A stretch of 45,397 bases of DNA from Pelotomaculum propionicicum (GTDB lineage Bacteria > Bacillota > Desulfotomaculia > Desulfotomaculales > Pelotomaculaceae), in assembly GCF_004369225.1 (NCBI RefSeq), contig NZ_QFFZ01000029.1, positions 1 to 45,397 on the forward strand, given 5' to 3'. Shown one piece after another: positions 38,213 through 45,397 of the stretch (the stretch's first letter is position 1; every line of letters begins with the position of its first letter). The position numbers and the translations under genes are program-made. Below the pieces are notes generated by a model, which saw only the letters and a list, made by a program, of their open reading frames with translations, was not told the DNA's origin and did no database searches.

Positions 38213-38922
38213 TGGGATCCCTCCTTAAAACGGTATCCCACACCGCGTACTGTTTCTATATATTCGGCACAGCCGGGATAAGACTCAAATTTTTGCCTGA
38301 TATGCCTGATGTGAACATCGACAGTCCGGGAATCTCCGGTATAGTCATATCCCCACACCTGGTCTAAGAGCTGCTCCCGGGTGAATACTTTTCCCTGGTG
38401 GCGGGCTAAAAAGCGCAGCAGTTCAAACTCTTTCAACGTAAAATCCAGTTTGTCACCGCCCAAATAAACCGCAAACTTTTCTTCATCTATGACCAGCCGG
38501 CCAAACTCAAGACATTTAGCCGGTGATAATTTCCCCCCCTGCGGGTCACCAGGCTGATACCTGCGCAGCCGTGCTTTCACCCTGGCTACCAGCTCCCTGG
38601 GGCTAAAGGGCTTAACCATATAATCATCGGCGCCCATTTCCAACCCCAGCACCCGGTCCAGTTCCTCAGCCCTGGCGCTCAGCATGATAATCGGGACGTT
38701 TCTGGTCGTATGGTCAAGATGCAGTTCCCGGCATACCTCGAGGCCGTTCATGCCCGGCAGCATCACGTCAAGCACGATCAGGTCAGGGGACTCCTCACGG
38801 GCTATCTCCAGCCCCCGCGTGCCGTCCAAAGCGGTCAGCACCTCGAAACCCTCCCGTTCGAGGTTATACTTAATTAATTCCAGGATATTTGTCTCATCCT
38901 CAACTACGAGTATTCTGGACAA
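38209..38922 (-). CDS. OmpR/PhoB-family response regulator
   Basis: The 237-residue regulator has a receiver domain with acidic pocket VVEDE, phospho-acceptor Asp52 (VLDVMLPG), Thr/Ser switch (MLSARAEE) and Lys in MVKPFSP. A winged-helix DNA-binding domain follows (about 130-235) with GDSRTVDVHIRHIRQK. It is translationally coupled to the kinase. The start must be TTG at 38922, because a TAA lies directly before it in frame; GGAAGGAT sits 8 bases upstream. Its targets are not visible, and I see no clear Pho box in the window. Confidence 0.94.
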   Translation of the reverse strand: MSRILVVEDETNILELIKYNLEREGFEVLTALDGTRGLEIAREESPDLIVLDVMLPGMNGLEVCRELHLDHTTRNVPIIMLSARAEELDRVLGLEMGADDYMVKPFSPRELVARVKARLRRYQPGDPQGGKLSPAKCLEFGRLVIDEEKFAVYLGGDKLDFTLKEFELLRFLARHQGKVFTREQLLDQVWGYDYTGDSRTVDVHIRHIRQKFESYPGCAEYIETVRGVGYRFKEGSQ

Positions 38923-38946
38923 TTACCATCATCCTTCCGGCAAATA

Positions 38947-39756
38947 CTACTTTAACATTATTATCGCCATCATCCGCCCGGTTTTCCCCTGGTGGGCGCG
39001 GTAGGAGAAAAATGTATCACTATGGCAGGAGGTACATATTTCAGCAGACCATATATTAGCGGGCTTTAACCCTGCGTCAAGCAGGACGCGGCAGTTGGCC
39101 TCCCACAAATTCAGCTTCCATTTACCCGGGGCGGCGGCCCCGGCCAGGCCGGGCAGATCCGGCATGCTGGTTCTGAACTGATCAATAACCACCTCATCTA
39201 CTTCATAACAACAAGGACCAATGGAAGGCCCGATACCCGCCAGACAGTCCCGCGGGTCTGTGCCAAAAGCAGCTTCCATCTTTTCCACTGTTTTCTGCCC
39301 GATTTTAAGAGCGGTGCCCTTCCAACCGGCATGCGCCAGGGCAACAACCCTGCTTACCGGATCAAGCAGAAAAATGGGAACACAATCAGCATAAAAACTG
39401 GCTAGCGGCAGGCCCGCCGCGGCCGTAACCAGCGCGTCCGTACCCGGCAGCGCGTCTTTTTCAGAAAAGGCGCCCCTTCCTTTATCGGCCTCCCCGACTA
39501 CTGACACAACATCACCATGGACCTGATCGCCGGCCACCAAAAACGCGGGGTTTATCCCGAGAGCCTGGCAGGCCTGAGCTCTGTTAGTTTTTACATGAGA
39601 CTCCCTGTCCCCGACATGAAAAGCGGTATTCAGACCCTGCCAGTGTCCTTTGCTGACACCACCGGCGCGGGTGGTAAAACCGTGTGTCACCAGTCCGGTG
39701 TCATGCAGGTGCGGGAAAGTGTAAACCTCCAATTCGTTTTTTCTTGTTTCAGGCAA
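38947..39756 (-). CDS. pgeF: Purine nucleoside phosphorylase / multicopper-oxidase-like YlmD (PgeF)
   Basis: The 269-residue protein has the family metal and substrate motifs: TRAGGVSKG, DALVTAAAGLPLASFYADCVPIFLLD (in part), ALAHAGWKGT, IGPSIGPCCYEVD and CTSCHSDTFFSYR. Members have adenosine phosphorylase activity and remove misplaced residues from peptidoglycan precursors in E. coli (PgeF). TTG at 39756 was chosen because GAGGAG lies 7 bases upstream. In B. subtilis ylmD directly precedes ylmE; here a two-component system and the HlyD-like gene lie between them. Confidence 0.93.
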   Translation of the reverse strand: MPETRKNELEVYTFPHLHDTGLVTHGFTTRAGGVSKGHWQGLNTAFHVGDRESHVKTNRAQACQALGINPAFLVAGDQVHGDVVSVVGEADKGRGAFSEKDALPGTDALVTAAAGLPLASFYADCVPIFLLDPVSRVVALAHAGWKGTALKIGQKTVEKMEAAFGTDPRDCLAGIGPSIGPCCYEVDEVVIDQFRTSMPDLPGLAGAAAPGKWKLNLWEANCRVLLDAGLKPANIWSAEICTSCHSDTFFSYRAHQGKTGRMMAIIMLK

Positions 39757-39775
39757 ACTCTTACTCCTCTTTTCT

Positions 39776-41341
39776 TTAAACGGCGGCTTTATTTACATCC
39801 TGGTCGATGATATTTTCCAACTCGGCAATGCGCGCCAGAATTTCCTCCCGGCGCGCCGGTTCCATACCCACCGCCACCAGCTTCTGCAGCTTCGCGGCAA
39901 GTGACTCGTAAGCGGCCCTGACTTCTTCCTCCGGTTTAACTGTTCCCTCCGGCAGTATTTCCACAATCTGCTGCCATTCAGGAATAGTGGTTTTAAGGCC
40001 CAGCTCCGATTTAAGCAGTGCGGCCAGCGTGCTGGCTGATTCCGGCTCCCCGTGCACGATGAACACCTCGCGGGGGGGCCTGGTAAAATTTTTGACCCAC
40101 TCGATCAAGCCCGCCTGGTCAGCGTGGGCTGAATAACTCTCAATATACCTGATATCGGCTTTTACAGCAATCTCATCGCCAAAAATTTTCACAGTTTTCT
40201 GGCCGTCGAGGATCTGCCGCCCCAGGCTGCCGTCAGCCTGGAAGCCTACGAAAAGCACGGTGCTGTCCGGACGCCACAGGTTATACTTGAGGTGGTGCCT
40301 GATCCGCCCGGCTTCACACATGCCGCTGGCGGAAATAATGATTGCCCTGTCAATCTGGTTCAGCGCCTTCGATTCCTCGGCCGATTTGGTGAACTTGATG
40401 CCGGCCTGCTGCAGGGGGTCCTGTCCTCTTTTAATTATTTCCGAAGCAACCTGATCAAAAACCTCGTGGTGCTTGCGGAAAACATCCGTAGCGGCTGTGG
40501 CCAGCGGGCTGTCTATGTAAACCGTCATGGCGGGCATTCTTTTTGATTCAGCAAGCTGGAACAGGTGGAAAAGCAGGTCCTGAGTGCGTTCAACCGCGAA
40601 GGCCGGGATAATCAAGTTGCCGCCTTTTTCATATGTCTCCCAGATAACCTTATGCAGCGCTTCTATTTCCTGCTCATGGTTTTCATGCAGGCGGGCCCCG
40701 TAGGTCGACTCCATAATAAGGTAGTCCGCCTCGGCAACACTGGAAGGGTCTTTAATAATCGGCCTGTCCTTATTGCCGATGTCGCCTGAAAAGACCAGCT
40801 TGGACTCCCGCCCGTTTTCATTTACCCAGACTTCAATCATTGCCGATCCAAGTATATGCCCCGCATCGACAAATCTTGCTTTAATATCAGGGGTTACCTG
40901 GATTATTTCATCATACTGGACTGCTTTAAAGAACGGCAGGCTTTTGTAAGCCTCGTTGACAGTATAAATGGGCTCGATCATACTTTTACCGGCCCTGCGG
41001 AATTTGCGGTTTTTCCGTTCAACCTCCATCTCCTGAATATAGGCGCTGTCCGGCAGCAGGACCTCACATAATTCCACGGTGGGAGCTGTGGCATATACCT
41101 TGCCTTTAAAGCCGTTTTTGATCAGCTTAGGGATCATCCCACTGTGATCTATGTGAGCATGAGTAAGCAAGACGTGATTAACACTGCGCGGCGGCACTTT
41201 AAAACTCTCATAGTTGCGTTCCCGGACCTCTTTTTTGCCCTGAAACATGCCGCATTCAATCATAATCCTGGTGCTTTCCGTATCCAATAAAAAGCAGGAA
41301 CCGGTTACTGTGCCGGCCGCTCCAAGAAATTGCAGACGCAT
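39776..41341 (-). CDS. MBL-fold beta-CASP RNA-processing nuclease (YsdC/CPSF73-like)
   Basis: The 521-residue protein has the metallo-beta-lactamase motif LTHAHIDHSG (59-68), further metal ligands in AGHILGSAM and FSGDIGNKDR, then beta-CASP motifs ESTYG, SASGMCEAG and SYSAHADQAG, and a C-terminal VIVHGEPESA. This is the organisation of mRNA 3'-end endonucleases such as CPSF73 and bacterial homologues. The likely substrate is RNA; the target is unknown. It starts with ATG and a G-rich ribosome site, and lies 19 bases before pgeF. Confidence 0.92.
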   Translation of the reverse strand: MRLQFLGAAGTVTGSCFLLDTESTRIMIECGMFQGKKEVRERNYESFKVPPRSVNHVLLTHAHIDHSGMIPKLIKNGFKGKVYATAPTVELCEVLLPDSAYIQEMEVERKNRKFRRAGKSMIEPIYTVNEAYKSLPFFKAVQYDEIIQVTPDIKARFVDAGHILGSAMIEVWVNENGRESKLVFSGDIGNKDRPIIKDPSSVAEADYLIMESTYGARLHENHEQEIEALHKVIWETYEKGGNLIIPAFAVERTQDLLFHLFQLAESKRMPAMTVYIDSPLATAATDVFRKHHEVFDQVASEIIKRGQDPLQQAGIKFTKSAEESKALNQIDRAIIISASGMCEAGRIRHHLKYNLWRPDSTVLFVGFQADGSLGRQILDGQKTVKIFGDEIAVKADIRYIESYSAHADQAGLIEWVKNFTRPPREVFIVHGEPESASTLAALLKSELGLKTTIPEWQQIVEILPEGTVKPEEEVRAAYESLAAKLQKLVAVGMEPARREEILARIAELENIIDQDVNKAAV

Positions 41342-41403
41342 AAAACCCCCCCTGGTTCACAGTTTTTATTAAAACTAATTCATCTCCGCAGCTGAGAAAC
41401 CCT

Positions 41404-41421
41404 CTTTTTGTCGACAAAAAG
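41404..41421. promoter_or_regulatory. Perfect 18-bp palindrome between divergent genes
   Basis: CTTTTTGTCGACAAAAAG is perfectly self-complementary; AACCC and GGGTT flank it a few bases out. It lies 12 bases upstream of a predicted -35 box for the zinc-ribbon gene and 63 bases before the nuclease gene on the other strand. An operator for a dimeric regulator or a bidirectional hairpin are both possible. Confidence 0.45.
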
Positions 41422-41432
41422 CTCGGGGTTAC

Positions 41433-41462
41433 TTGACAAGGCGGCAGTCCTGAGCTTACTCT
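41433..41462 (+). promoter_or_regulatory. Possible promoter of the zinc-ribbon gene
   Basis: TTGACA (41433-41438) is a consensus -35 box; TACTCT (41457-41462) after 18 bases is a weak -10 box. The start codon lies about 48 bases further on. Confidence 0.4.
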
Positions 41463-41510
41463 AAGAAGTGTTAATTTAATCCTTTACTCTAATTAAGGGA
41501 GCGGATGTGC

Positions 41511-41723
41511 ATGCCTATATACGAATTCAGGTGCGCCGCCTGCGGCAGACATTTTGAAAAACTATGTCCCATCGGAGAAAGCGGGGAGAAACTCAGCTGC
41601 CCCAACTGCGGGGCCAGGGCGCCCCACCGGGTAATGTCTTCCTTTTACGCCGCGGGCGCCGGCGGGGGCAAAAGCTCCTGCAGCGGCTGCAGCACACATA
41701 ACTGCGCCACCTGCGGACATTGA
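41511..41723 (+). CDS. FmdB-family zinc-ribbon protein
   Basis: The 70-residue protein begins MPIYEFRCAACGRHFEKL and has a second pair CPNCG, the zinc ribbon of the FmdB/CxxC_CXXC_SSSS regulatory-like family. A glycine-serine linker and a cysteine-rich tail (CSGCSTHNCATCGH) follow. Members are thought to be small regulatory or adaptor proteins; the target is unknown. ATG at 41511 was preferred to one two codons earlier, because AAGGGAG is 9 bases from it and only 3 from the other. A repeat array begins at its stop codon. Confidence 0.88.
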   Translation: MPIYEFRCAACGRHFEKLCPIGESGEKLSCPNCGARAPHRVMSSFYAAGAGGGKSSCSGCSTHNCATCGH

Positions 41724-41763
41724 GAAGTGGGAAATGGGACGTGAGACGTGGGATTAGGGTATT
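41722..41763. repeat. Heptad array abutting the zinc-ribbon stop codon
   Basis: Six consecutive 7-bp words of the form GRGANRT (for example GAGAAGT and GAGACGT) begin at the stop codon of the zinc-ribbon gene. They are the complement type of the CTCACTT words at the carB stop (12315-12342). Confidence 0.75.
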
Positions 41764-41781
41764 CCTCTCTAGTAGCAAACC

Positions 41782-41979
41782 GGGGACGTTCTCGCGTTTG
41801 CCTGGTAATAGTTCACAGGAATGAGGTAAAAGAGTTCGGATAAATCCGAACCTACAATCTTGAGCAATAACTGTGGGTCATTAAAAGTAGGTGCGACTTC
41901 AGTCGCACATTTTGTTCGGCCAAATCTAAACCAAAACAAAACGGGAACGGTTCTCGCGTTTGCCTGGTAATAGTTCACA
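41782..41979. repeat. 29-bp direct repeat flanking two palindromes
   Basis: The 29 bases from 41789 to 41817 recur exactly at 41951-41979, both preceded by GGGRACG-like sequence. Between them lie GTTCGGATAAATCCGAAC (41834-41851) and GTGCGACTTCAGTCGCAC (41891-41908), each with 8-bp arms around a 2-base centre. I see no gene here. Confidence 0.85.
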
Positions 41980-42009
41980 CCAGAACCCAGCTGGGCAATG
42001 AAGAATGCC

Positions 42010-42128
42010 GTAAGCTGTAGGGTGCAGGGCGTAAGTGTGAAAGTAATTCTTTTGGGCCAAAGACCTATTAGGAATACAAGATATACCTACGCCCTACGAC
42101 TTACGTCCTACGGCTTACGGCCTACTAC
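42010..42128. repeat. Heptad element with conserved core, inverted relative to 11.9 kb
   Basis: Four words of the form GTARGBT-like type (42010-42037, first GTAAGCT) precede a core (42028-42090) that matches 11885-11947 in reverse orientation. Six words of the form YTACGNC follow (42087-42128). The left and right words are inverted relative to each other. It lies downstream of the LysM gene terminator. Confidence 0.85.
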
Positions 42129-42138
42129 TAAAATTTAA

Positions 42139-42162
42139 GAAGGCGGATGGGGCTCCGCCTTC
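42139..42162 (-). terminator. Terminator of the LysM/BsuPI gene
   Basis: GAAGGCGGA and TCCGCCTTC form a perfect 9-bp stem with a 6-base loop, followed by TTAAATTTT on the minus strand, 32 bases after the stop codon. Confidence 0.75.
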
Positions 42163-42193
42163 CTGGTTTAAAAACATGTTTTTTATTTCGGGT

Positions 42194-43336
42194 TTAAAAA
42201 ATGCAGCGCAGGTCCACGTCATCAATTTTTACCGTATTATCATTGCCGCTTGACGGTTCAAAGGTAAACCTGACTTCCGCGATCCTGGCGCCGGACGGTA
42301 CGCGGCCTGTGGAAAGGCTGTATCTCTGGTAAGAGTTATTAGGAATATTATCCTGCGTGTACCTTGGTTCCGTCCTGCCCACAAACTGGCCCGCCCTGTT
42401 GTAAAACAGGATTTCCACAAACAAGACAAACCTTGCCTCTCCACCCGCCCGGACATTCTCCCTGGCCCACCAGGCCAGTTCATATATTCTGCCGGGCTCT
42501 ACATCCGCCCTTTGCGTTAAAGTGGCCCTCTGATTGTGCACGGCGCCCATTTCCGCGGCGTAATTACCACGGTGTGAGATAGTGGTCCGGTAGATATTGC
42601 TTCCCGTCCAGCCGTTAGGCAGTGAGGCCTGGTTTGGCCAGTTCTCAAAGCCCGGATTTACCAGCACATTTATATCGGGGCAGGGCGTGGGGGATATTGT
42701 CGGCGACGGTGTGGTTGTGGGACCGACCCCCAGGACTCTGATTGTGGTTGAAACTGATTCGTTCTGGAGTCCTCTGGCCATATTAAACCCTTGAATAATG
42801 ATATTGCCGGGTGCAATCTGCCTGCCCTGATTATTCCGCTGGTCCCAAGTCGCCCGGAAGACCTGGCTTTGGCCGGGTCTCAGGGTAATTTCGGCAACCC
42901 GCTGGGCAAAAAACCGGCCTCGCGACCAGCGCCAGATTTCCTCCTGAGTAGCAACTCGTCTCGCGATAAAATCAAAACGCTGTGCGGTATTGTAGCGGAG
43001 GGTTATACTGCGGCTGCTTTGGTTTGTCTTAACCAGAGTGATGGATACATTCTCTCCTAAAGTATAAGTGCGCTTGTTGGTAAAAATTGTGTATAATAGT
43101 CCGCCTATCCGGCGGCTGGTTGAATTCTCCCCACCGCCTGTCAGTGTCCCTGTGCTTCCAGTGTTATCATTCTCCCCGGTGTTCCCGCCTCCCGGAATGG
43201 TTAACACCTGGCCTACATAAATCGCACTCGGGTTTGCAATATTATTAGCCTGGACAATTCTTTCCACAGTGGTGCCAAAGCGCCGCGCAATCTCAAACAA
43301 AGTGTCCCCCGACTGTACTATATAGGTAGTAGCCAT
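42194..43336 (-). CDS. LysM and BsuPI domain protein
   Basis: The 380-residue protein starts with one LysM domain (about 3-48: YIVQSGDTLFEIARRFGTT...VGQVLTIPGG), which binds N-acetylglucosamine polymers. A serine/threonine/glycine linker follows, then a BsuPI-like domain (about 80-195, SITLRYNTAQRFDF to PGNIIIQGF), a proline-threonine linker, and a C-terminal beta-sandwich region (about 230-380, VNPGFENW) like carbohydrate-binding modules. No signal peptide is present. ATG at 43336 was chosen (GGAAGG upstream). Spore-coat or wall association is plausible, but a cytoplasmic role cannot be excluded. Confidence 0.82.
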   Translation of the reverse strand: MATTYIVQSGDTLFEIARRFGTTVERIVQANNIANPSAIYVGQVLTIPGGGNTGENDNTGSTGTLTGGGENSTSRRIGGLLYTIFTNKRTYTLGENVSITLVKTNQSSRSITLRYNTAQRFDFIARRVATQEEIWRWSRGRFFAQRVAEITLRPGQSQVFRATWDQRNNQGRQIAPGNIIIQGFNMARGLQNESVSTTIRVLGVGPTTTPSPTISPTPCPDINVLVNPGFENWPNQASLPNGWTGSNIYRTTISHRGNYAAEMGAVHNQRATLTQRADVEPGRIYELAWWARENVRAGGEARFVLFVEILFYNRAGQFVGRTEPRYTQDNIPNNSYQRYSLSTGRVPSGARIAEVRFTFEPSSGNDNTVKIDDVDLRCIF

Positions 43337-43448
43337 TCTTTTCCCTTCCTTTCGCAACTATCCGATTTTGAACAAACATTTTTTTCATTTTATGTCAGCC
43401 CAAATTGAATAGTTCCGGCCGGGAAAAGAATGTCTGGCTTGACTCCGG

Positions 43449-45185
43449 CTATTTTTCCTGTTTATTACTTTTGATACGGCAGATAAATATGCCGAATACG
43501 GTGACAGCCAGGCTGGTTACAAGCAGGATTGTCATGCCGCCGCCAGCCGCGCCTGGCGTCGCTGTGGAAGCTGCGTTCGCCGCAGGGATCATCCATGGAA
43601 AAAGGTAGGCCTGGACAAGCGCGACTATGGCGACAAGAAAAGTAATCAGAAGGCTGTAGGGCAGGGTGAAACGGAACAGTTCTCCCTCACGCCCGGCCAG
43701 TCCCGTGGAAGATGTTCCCACCACCAGGCTCTGGAGAGAAATCATTTTGCCCGCCACCCCACCGGTGGCGTTTGTCGCCACAGTGAGCACGGGGTTAATG
43801 CCCATGTACTCAGCTGTCACTTTCTGCATATTGCAGAAAAGAGCGTTGGAAGAAGTGTCACTGCCTGTGACGAACACACCCAGCCAGCCCAGGAAAGCAG
43901 ACAGGAAGGGGAAGGCCTTGCCGGAAACGGTAAAAGCACGGCCAAGTGTCACAGTCATGCCGGACCAGTTGGCGACATAAGCAAAACCAAGCACACTGGC
44001 GATGGTCAATAAGGCAAAGCGCAGCGCCTTCAACGTATCCCAGAATATCTTAACAAACTGCAGCGGGCTGACTTTAAGCAGGACGGCGCTGAGCACAGCT
44101 GTGATTAAAATAGCCGTGCCTACCGCGGAAAGCCAGTTCAGGTTATATATTACGGCCACCGGCCTGCCTTCCGCGATGATCAAATTATGCAGGCCGCTGA
44201 ACACTATTTTGACACTAACCAGGTCCAGGACTGGCTTTACCTGCTTTAAACCCCATTCAGTAATTAAAACAGTCAGTATGATGAAAGGGGACCATGCTTT
44301 CAGAATCTCTCCCCAGCTGCAGCTCCTGACACTGGGCGCCGGCGCCGGATCGTCTTTAAAACGCCAAATTTTTTTGGGCTTCCAGAACCTGAGGAAGACT
44401 ACCTGGCAGATGATCGAGAACAGGGAGGAAACAATTGAAGGAAGCATGGGATTTAAATAATTGGAGGAAAAAAACTGCATACTCGCGTAGGATAAAGCGC
44501 TGACCAGCGCGGCAGGCCAGGTTTCTCTTATCCCCTGCCGGCCGGACATAATCAACACCAGTAAAAACGGCTCAAGCAGCGAAATCAACGACAGCTGGCG
44601 GCCTGCCATCTGACTTACAGCCATAGCGTCAAGCCCGCTGACAGCGCCGGCGGTTATGACCGGCAGCCCCACACCTCCAAAAGCTACCGGAGCAGTGTTG
44701 GCGACCAGGCAAATACCGGCCGCGTAAATTGGGTTAAACCCCAATCCCACCAGCATGGCCGAAGTGATGGCCACCGGTGTGCCGAAGCCGGCCGCCCCTT
44801 CAATAAAAGCGCCGAAGGAAGAAGCTATTAGAAGGGCCTGCAGGCGGCGGTCTTCAGTTACAGAGGCTATTGAGTTTTTAATTATCTCAAATTGACCGGT
44901 CCGGCTGGTTATGTTGTAAAGAAACACAGCAGTCACTACTATCCACCCGATGGGCAGGAGCCCGTAAAGCGCCCCGTAAAGAGTGGACTGCAGCGCGTAC
45001 CGGACCGGCATGGCGAAAGCTGTTGAGGCAATTACTACAGCCAGCGACACAGTCAACAGCCCTGCCACATATCCCTTCAAGCGCAGGCCGGCCATGGCCG
45101 CGAACAGGAAAAGCACCGGCAGCGCAGCTGTCAGGGCGGCAAGCCCCAGGTTTCCCATTGGATCTGTTAACTGTGTCCAGGTCAA
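43449..45185 (-). CDS. L-lactate permease (LctP family)
   Basis: The 578-residue protein has about a dozen or more membrane segments and LctP motifs: TWTQLTDPMGNLGLAAL at the start, SFGAFIEGAAGFGTPVAI, ANTAPVAFGGVG and the C-terminal TGSDTSSNALFCNMQ and NATGGVAGKMIS. The family imports lactate or glycolate with protons. TTG at 45185 was chosen because GGGGGAG lies 6 bases upstream and it gives the usual N-terminus; a TTG five codons earlier overlaps that site. No lactate dehydrogenase gene is in view, so direction and substrate are family inferences. Confidence 0.92.
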   Translation of the reverse strand: MTWTQLTDPMGNLGLAALTAALPVLFLFAAMAGLRLKGYVAGLLTVSLAVVIASTAFAMPVRYALQSTLYGALYGLLPIGWIVVTAVFLYNITSRTGQFEIIKNSIASVTEDRRLQALLIASSFGAFIEGAAGFGTPVAITSAMLVGLGFNPIYAAGICLVANTAPVAFGGVGLPVITAGAVSGLDAMAVSQMAGRQLSLISLLEPFLLVLIMSGRQGIRETWPAALVSALSYASMQFFSSNYLNPMLPSIVSSLFSIICQVVFLRFWKPKKIWRFKDDPAPAPSVRSCSWGEILKAWSPFIILTVLITEWGLKQVKPVLDLVSVKIVFSGLHNLIIAEGRPVAVIYNLNWLSAVGTAILITAVLSAVLLKVSPLQFVKIFWDTLKALRFALLTIASVLGFAYVANWSGMTVTLGRAFTVSGKAFPFLSAFLGWLGVFVTGSDTSSNALFCNMQKVTAEYMGINPVLTVATNATGGVAGKMISLQSLVVGTSSTGLAGREGELFRFTLPYSLLITFLVAIVALVQAYLFPWMIPAANAASTATPGAAGGGMTILLVTSLAVTVFGIFICRIKSNKQEK

Positions 45186-45235
45186 GGCTGTCTCCCCCAA
45201 ACAGGTAGAATCACTGCTGCATTACTATATTGACT

Positions 45236-45397
<162 letters not shown>

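Noticed and set aside
41769-41978. 69-codon minus-strand frame in the repeat region
   Set aside because: Its two ends are translations of the same 29-bp direct repeat, and the middle crosses two palindromes, so it is repeat DNA and not a gene.

Overview
The window looks like chromosomal DNA of a spore-forming, anaerobic Firmicute of the Desulfotomaculum/Pelotomaculum type. This is inferred from roughly balanced base composition, proteins of clostridial type (SepF, DivIVA, YqhV, RqcH, PyrR, T-box control) and a gene order that resembles Bacillus subtilis: pgeF(ylmD)-yggS(ylmE)-sepF(ylmF)-ylmG-divIVA, ileS-lspA-rluD-type synthase, pyrR-pyrB-pyrC-carA-carB-pyrK-pyrD-pyrF-pyrE, and then the yloA/yloB pair (RqcH and a calcium P-type ATPase). 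I could not search databases, so the genus is an inference.

Layout. 1-1235: a decayed acetyltransferase remnant and dapF. 1284-6991: a calcium-type P-ATPase diverging from rqcH, then a membrane CBS-domain protein. 6993-20171: the pyrimidine cluster on the minus strand, with a promoter, a PyrR-type leader before pyrR and a second, very clear PyrR attenuator between pyrR and pyrB. A DUF2164 gene and a membrane metallophosphoesterase sit between pyrF and pyrE. An apparent terminator followed by a promoter between carB and pyrK may split the cluster into two transcription units. 20212-23991: a FapA-like protein, YqhV, a lone phosphosulfolactate synthase and a DUF441 membrane protein with a suspicious start. 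23980-29350: rluD-type synthase, lspA, a small thioredoxin-like protein and ileS with a T-box leader. 29516-34941: an HD-GYP protein on the plus strand, then YggU, a DUF2889 protein, a Nudix hydrolase, divIVA, ylmG, proC and sepF on the minus strand. 35045-41341: yggS, an HlyD-like protein, a two-component system, pgeF and a beta-CASP nuclease. 41511-45397: an FmdB-type zinc ribbon, a LysM/BsuPI protein, a lactate permease and the 3' end of a D-Ala-D-Ala ligase gene.

The most unusual signal is non-coding. The gaps of the pyr cluster and the gap at 41.7-42.1 kb hold a family of dispersed elements built from degenerate tandem 7-bp words. The left and right word arrays are inverted relative to each other and flank either a perfect hairpin or a conserved core of about 63 bp. 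Two full hairpin copies (19168-19264 and 19931-20026) keep the same length, the same TGCT loop and the same 3' flank, while their stems differ in sequence but stay complementary. The core occurs in two inverted copies 30 kb apart, identical at 57 of 63 positions by hand alignment. Two 18-nt palindromes and a 29-bp direct repeat recur in the same places. I do not recognise this family.

Start codons are often non-ATG. Shine-Dalgarno placement supports TTG or GTG starts in about a third of the genes, and several starts below were chosen on that basis. All CDS coordinates include the stop codon.
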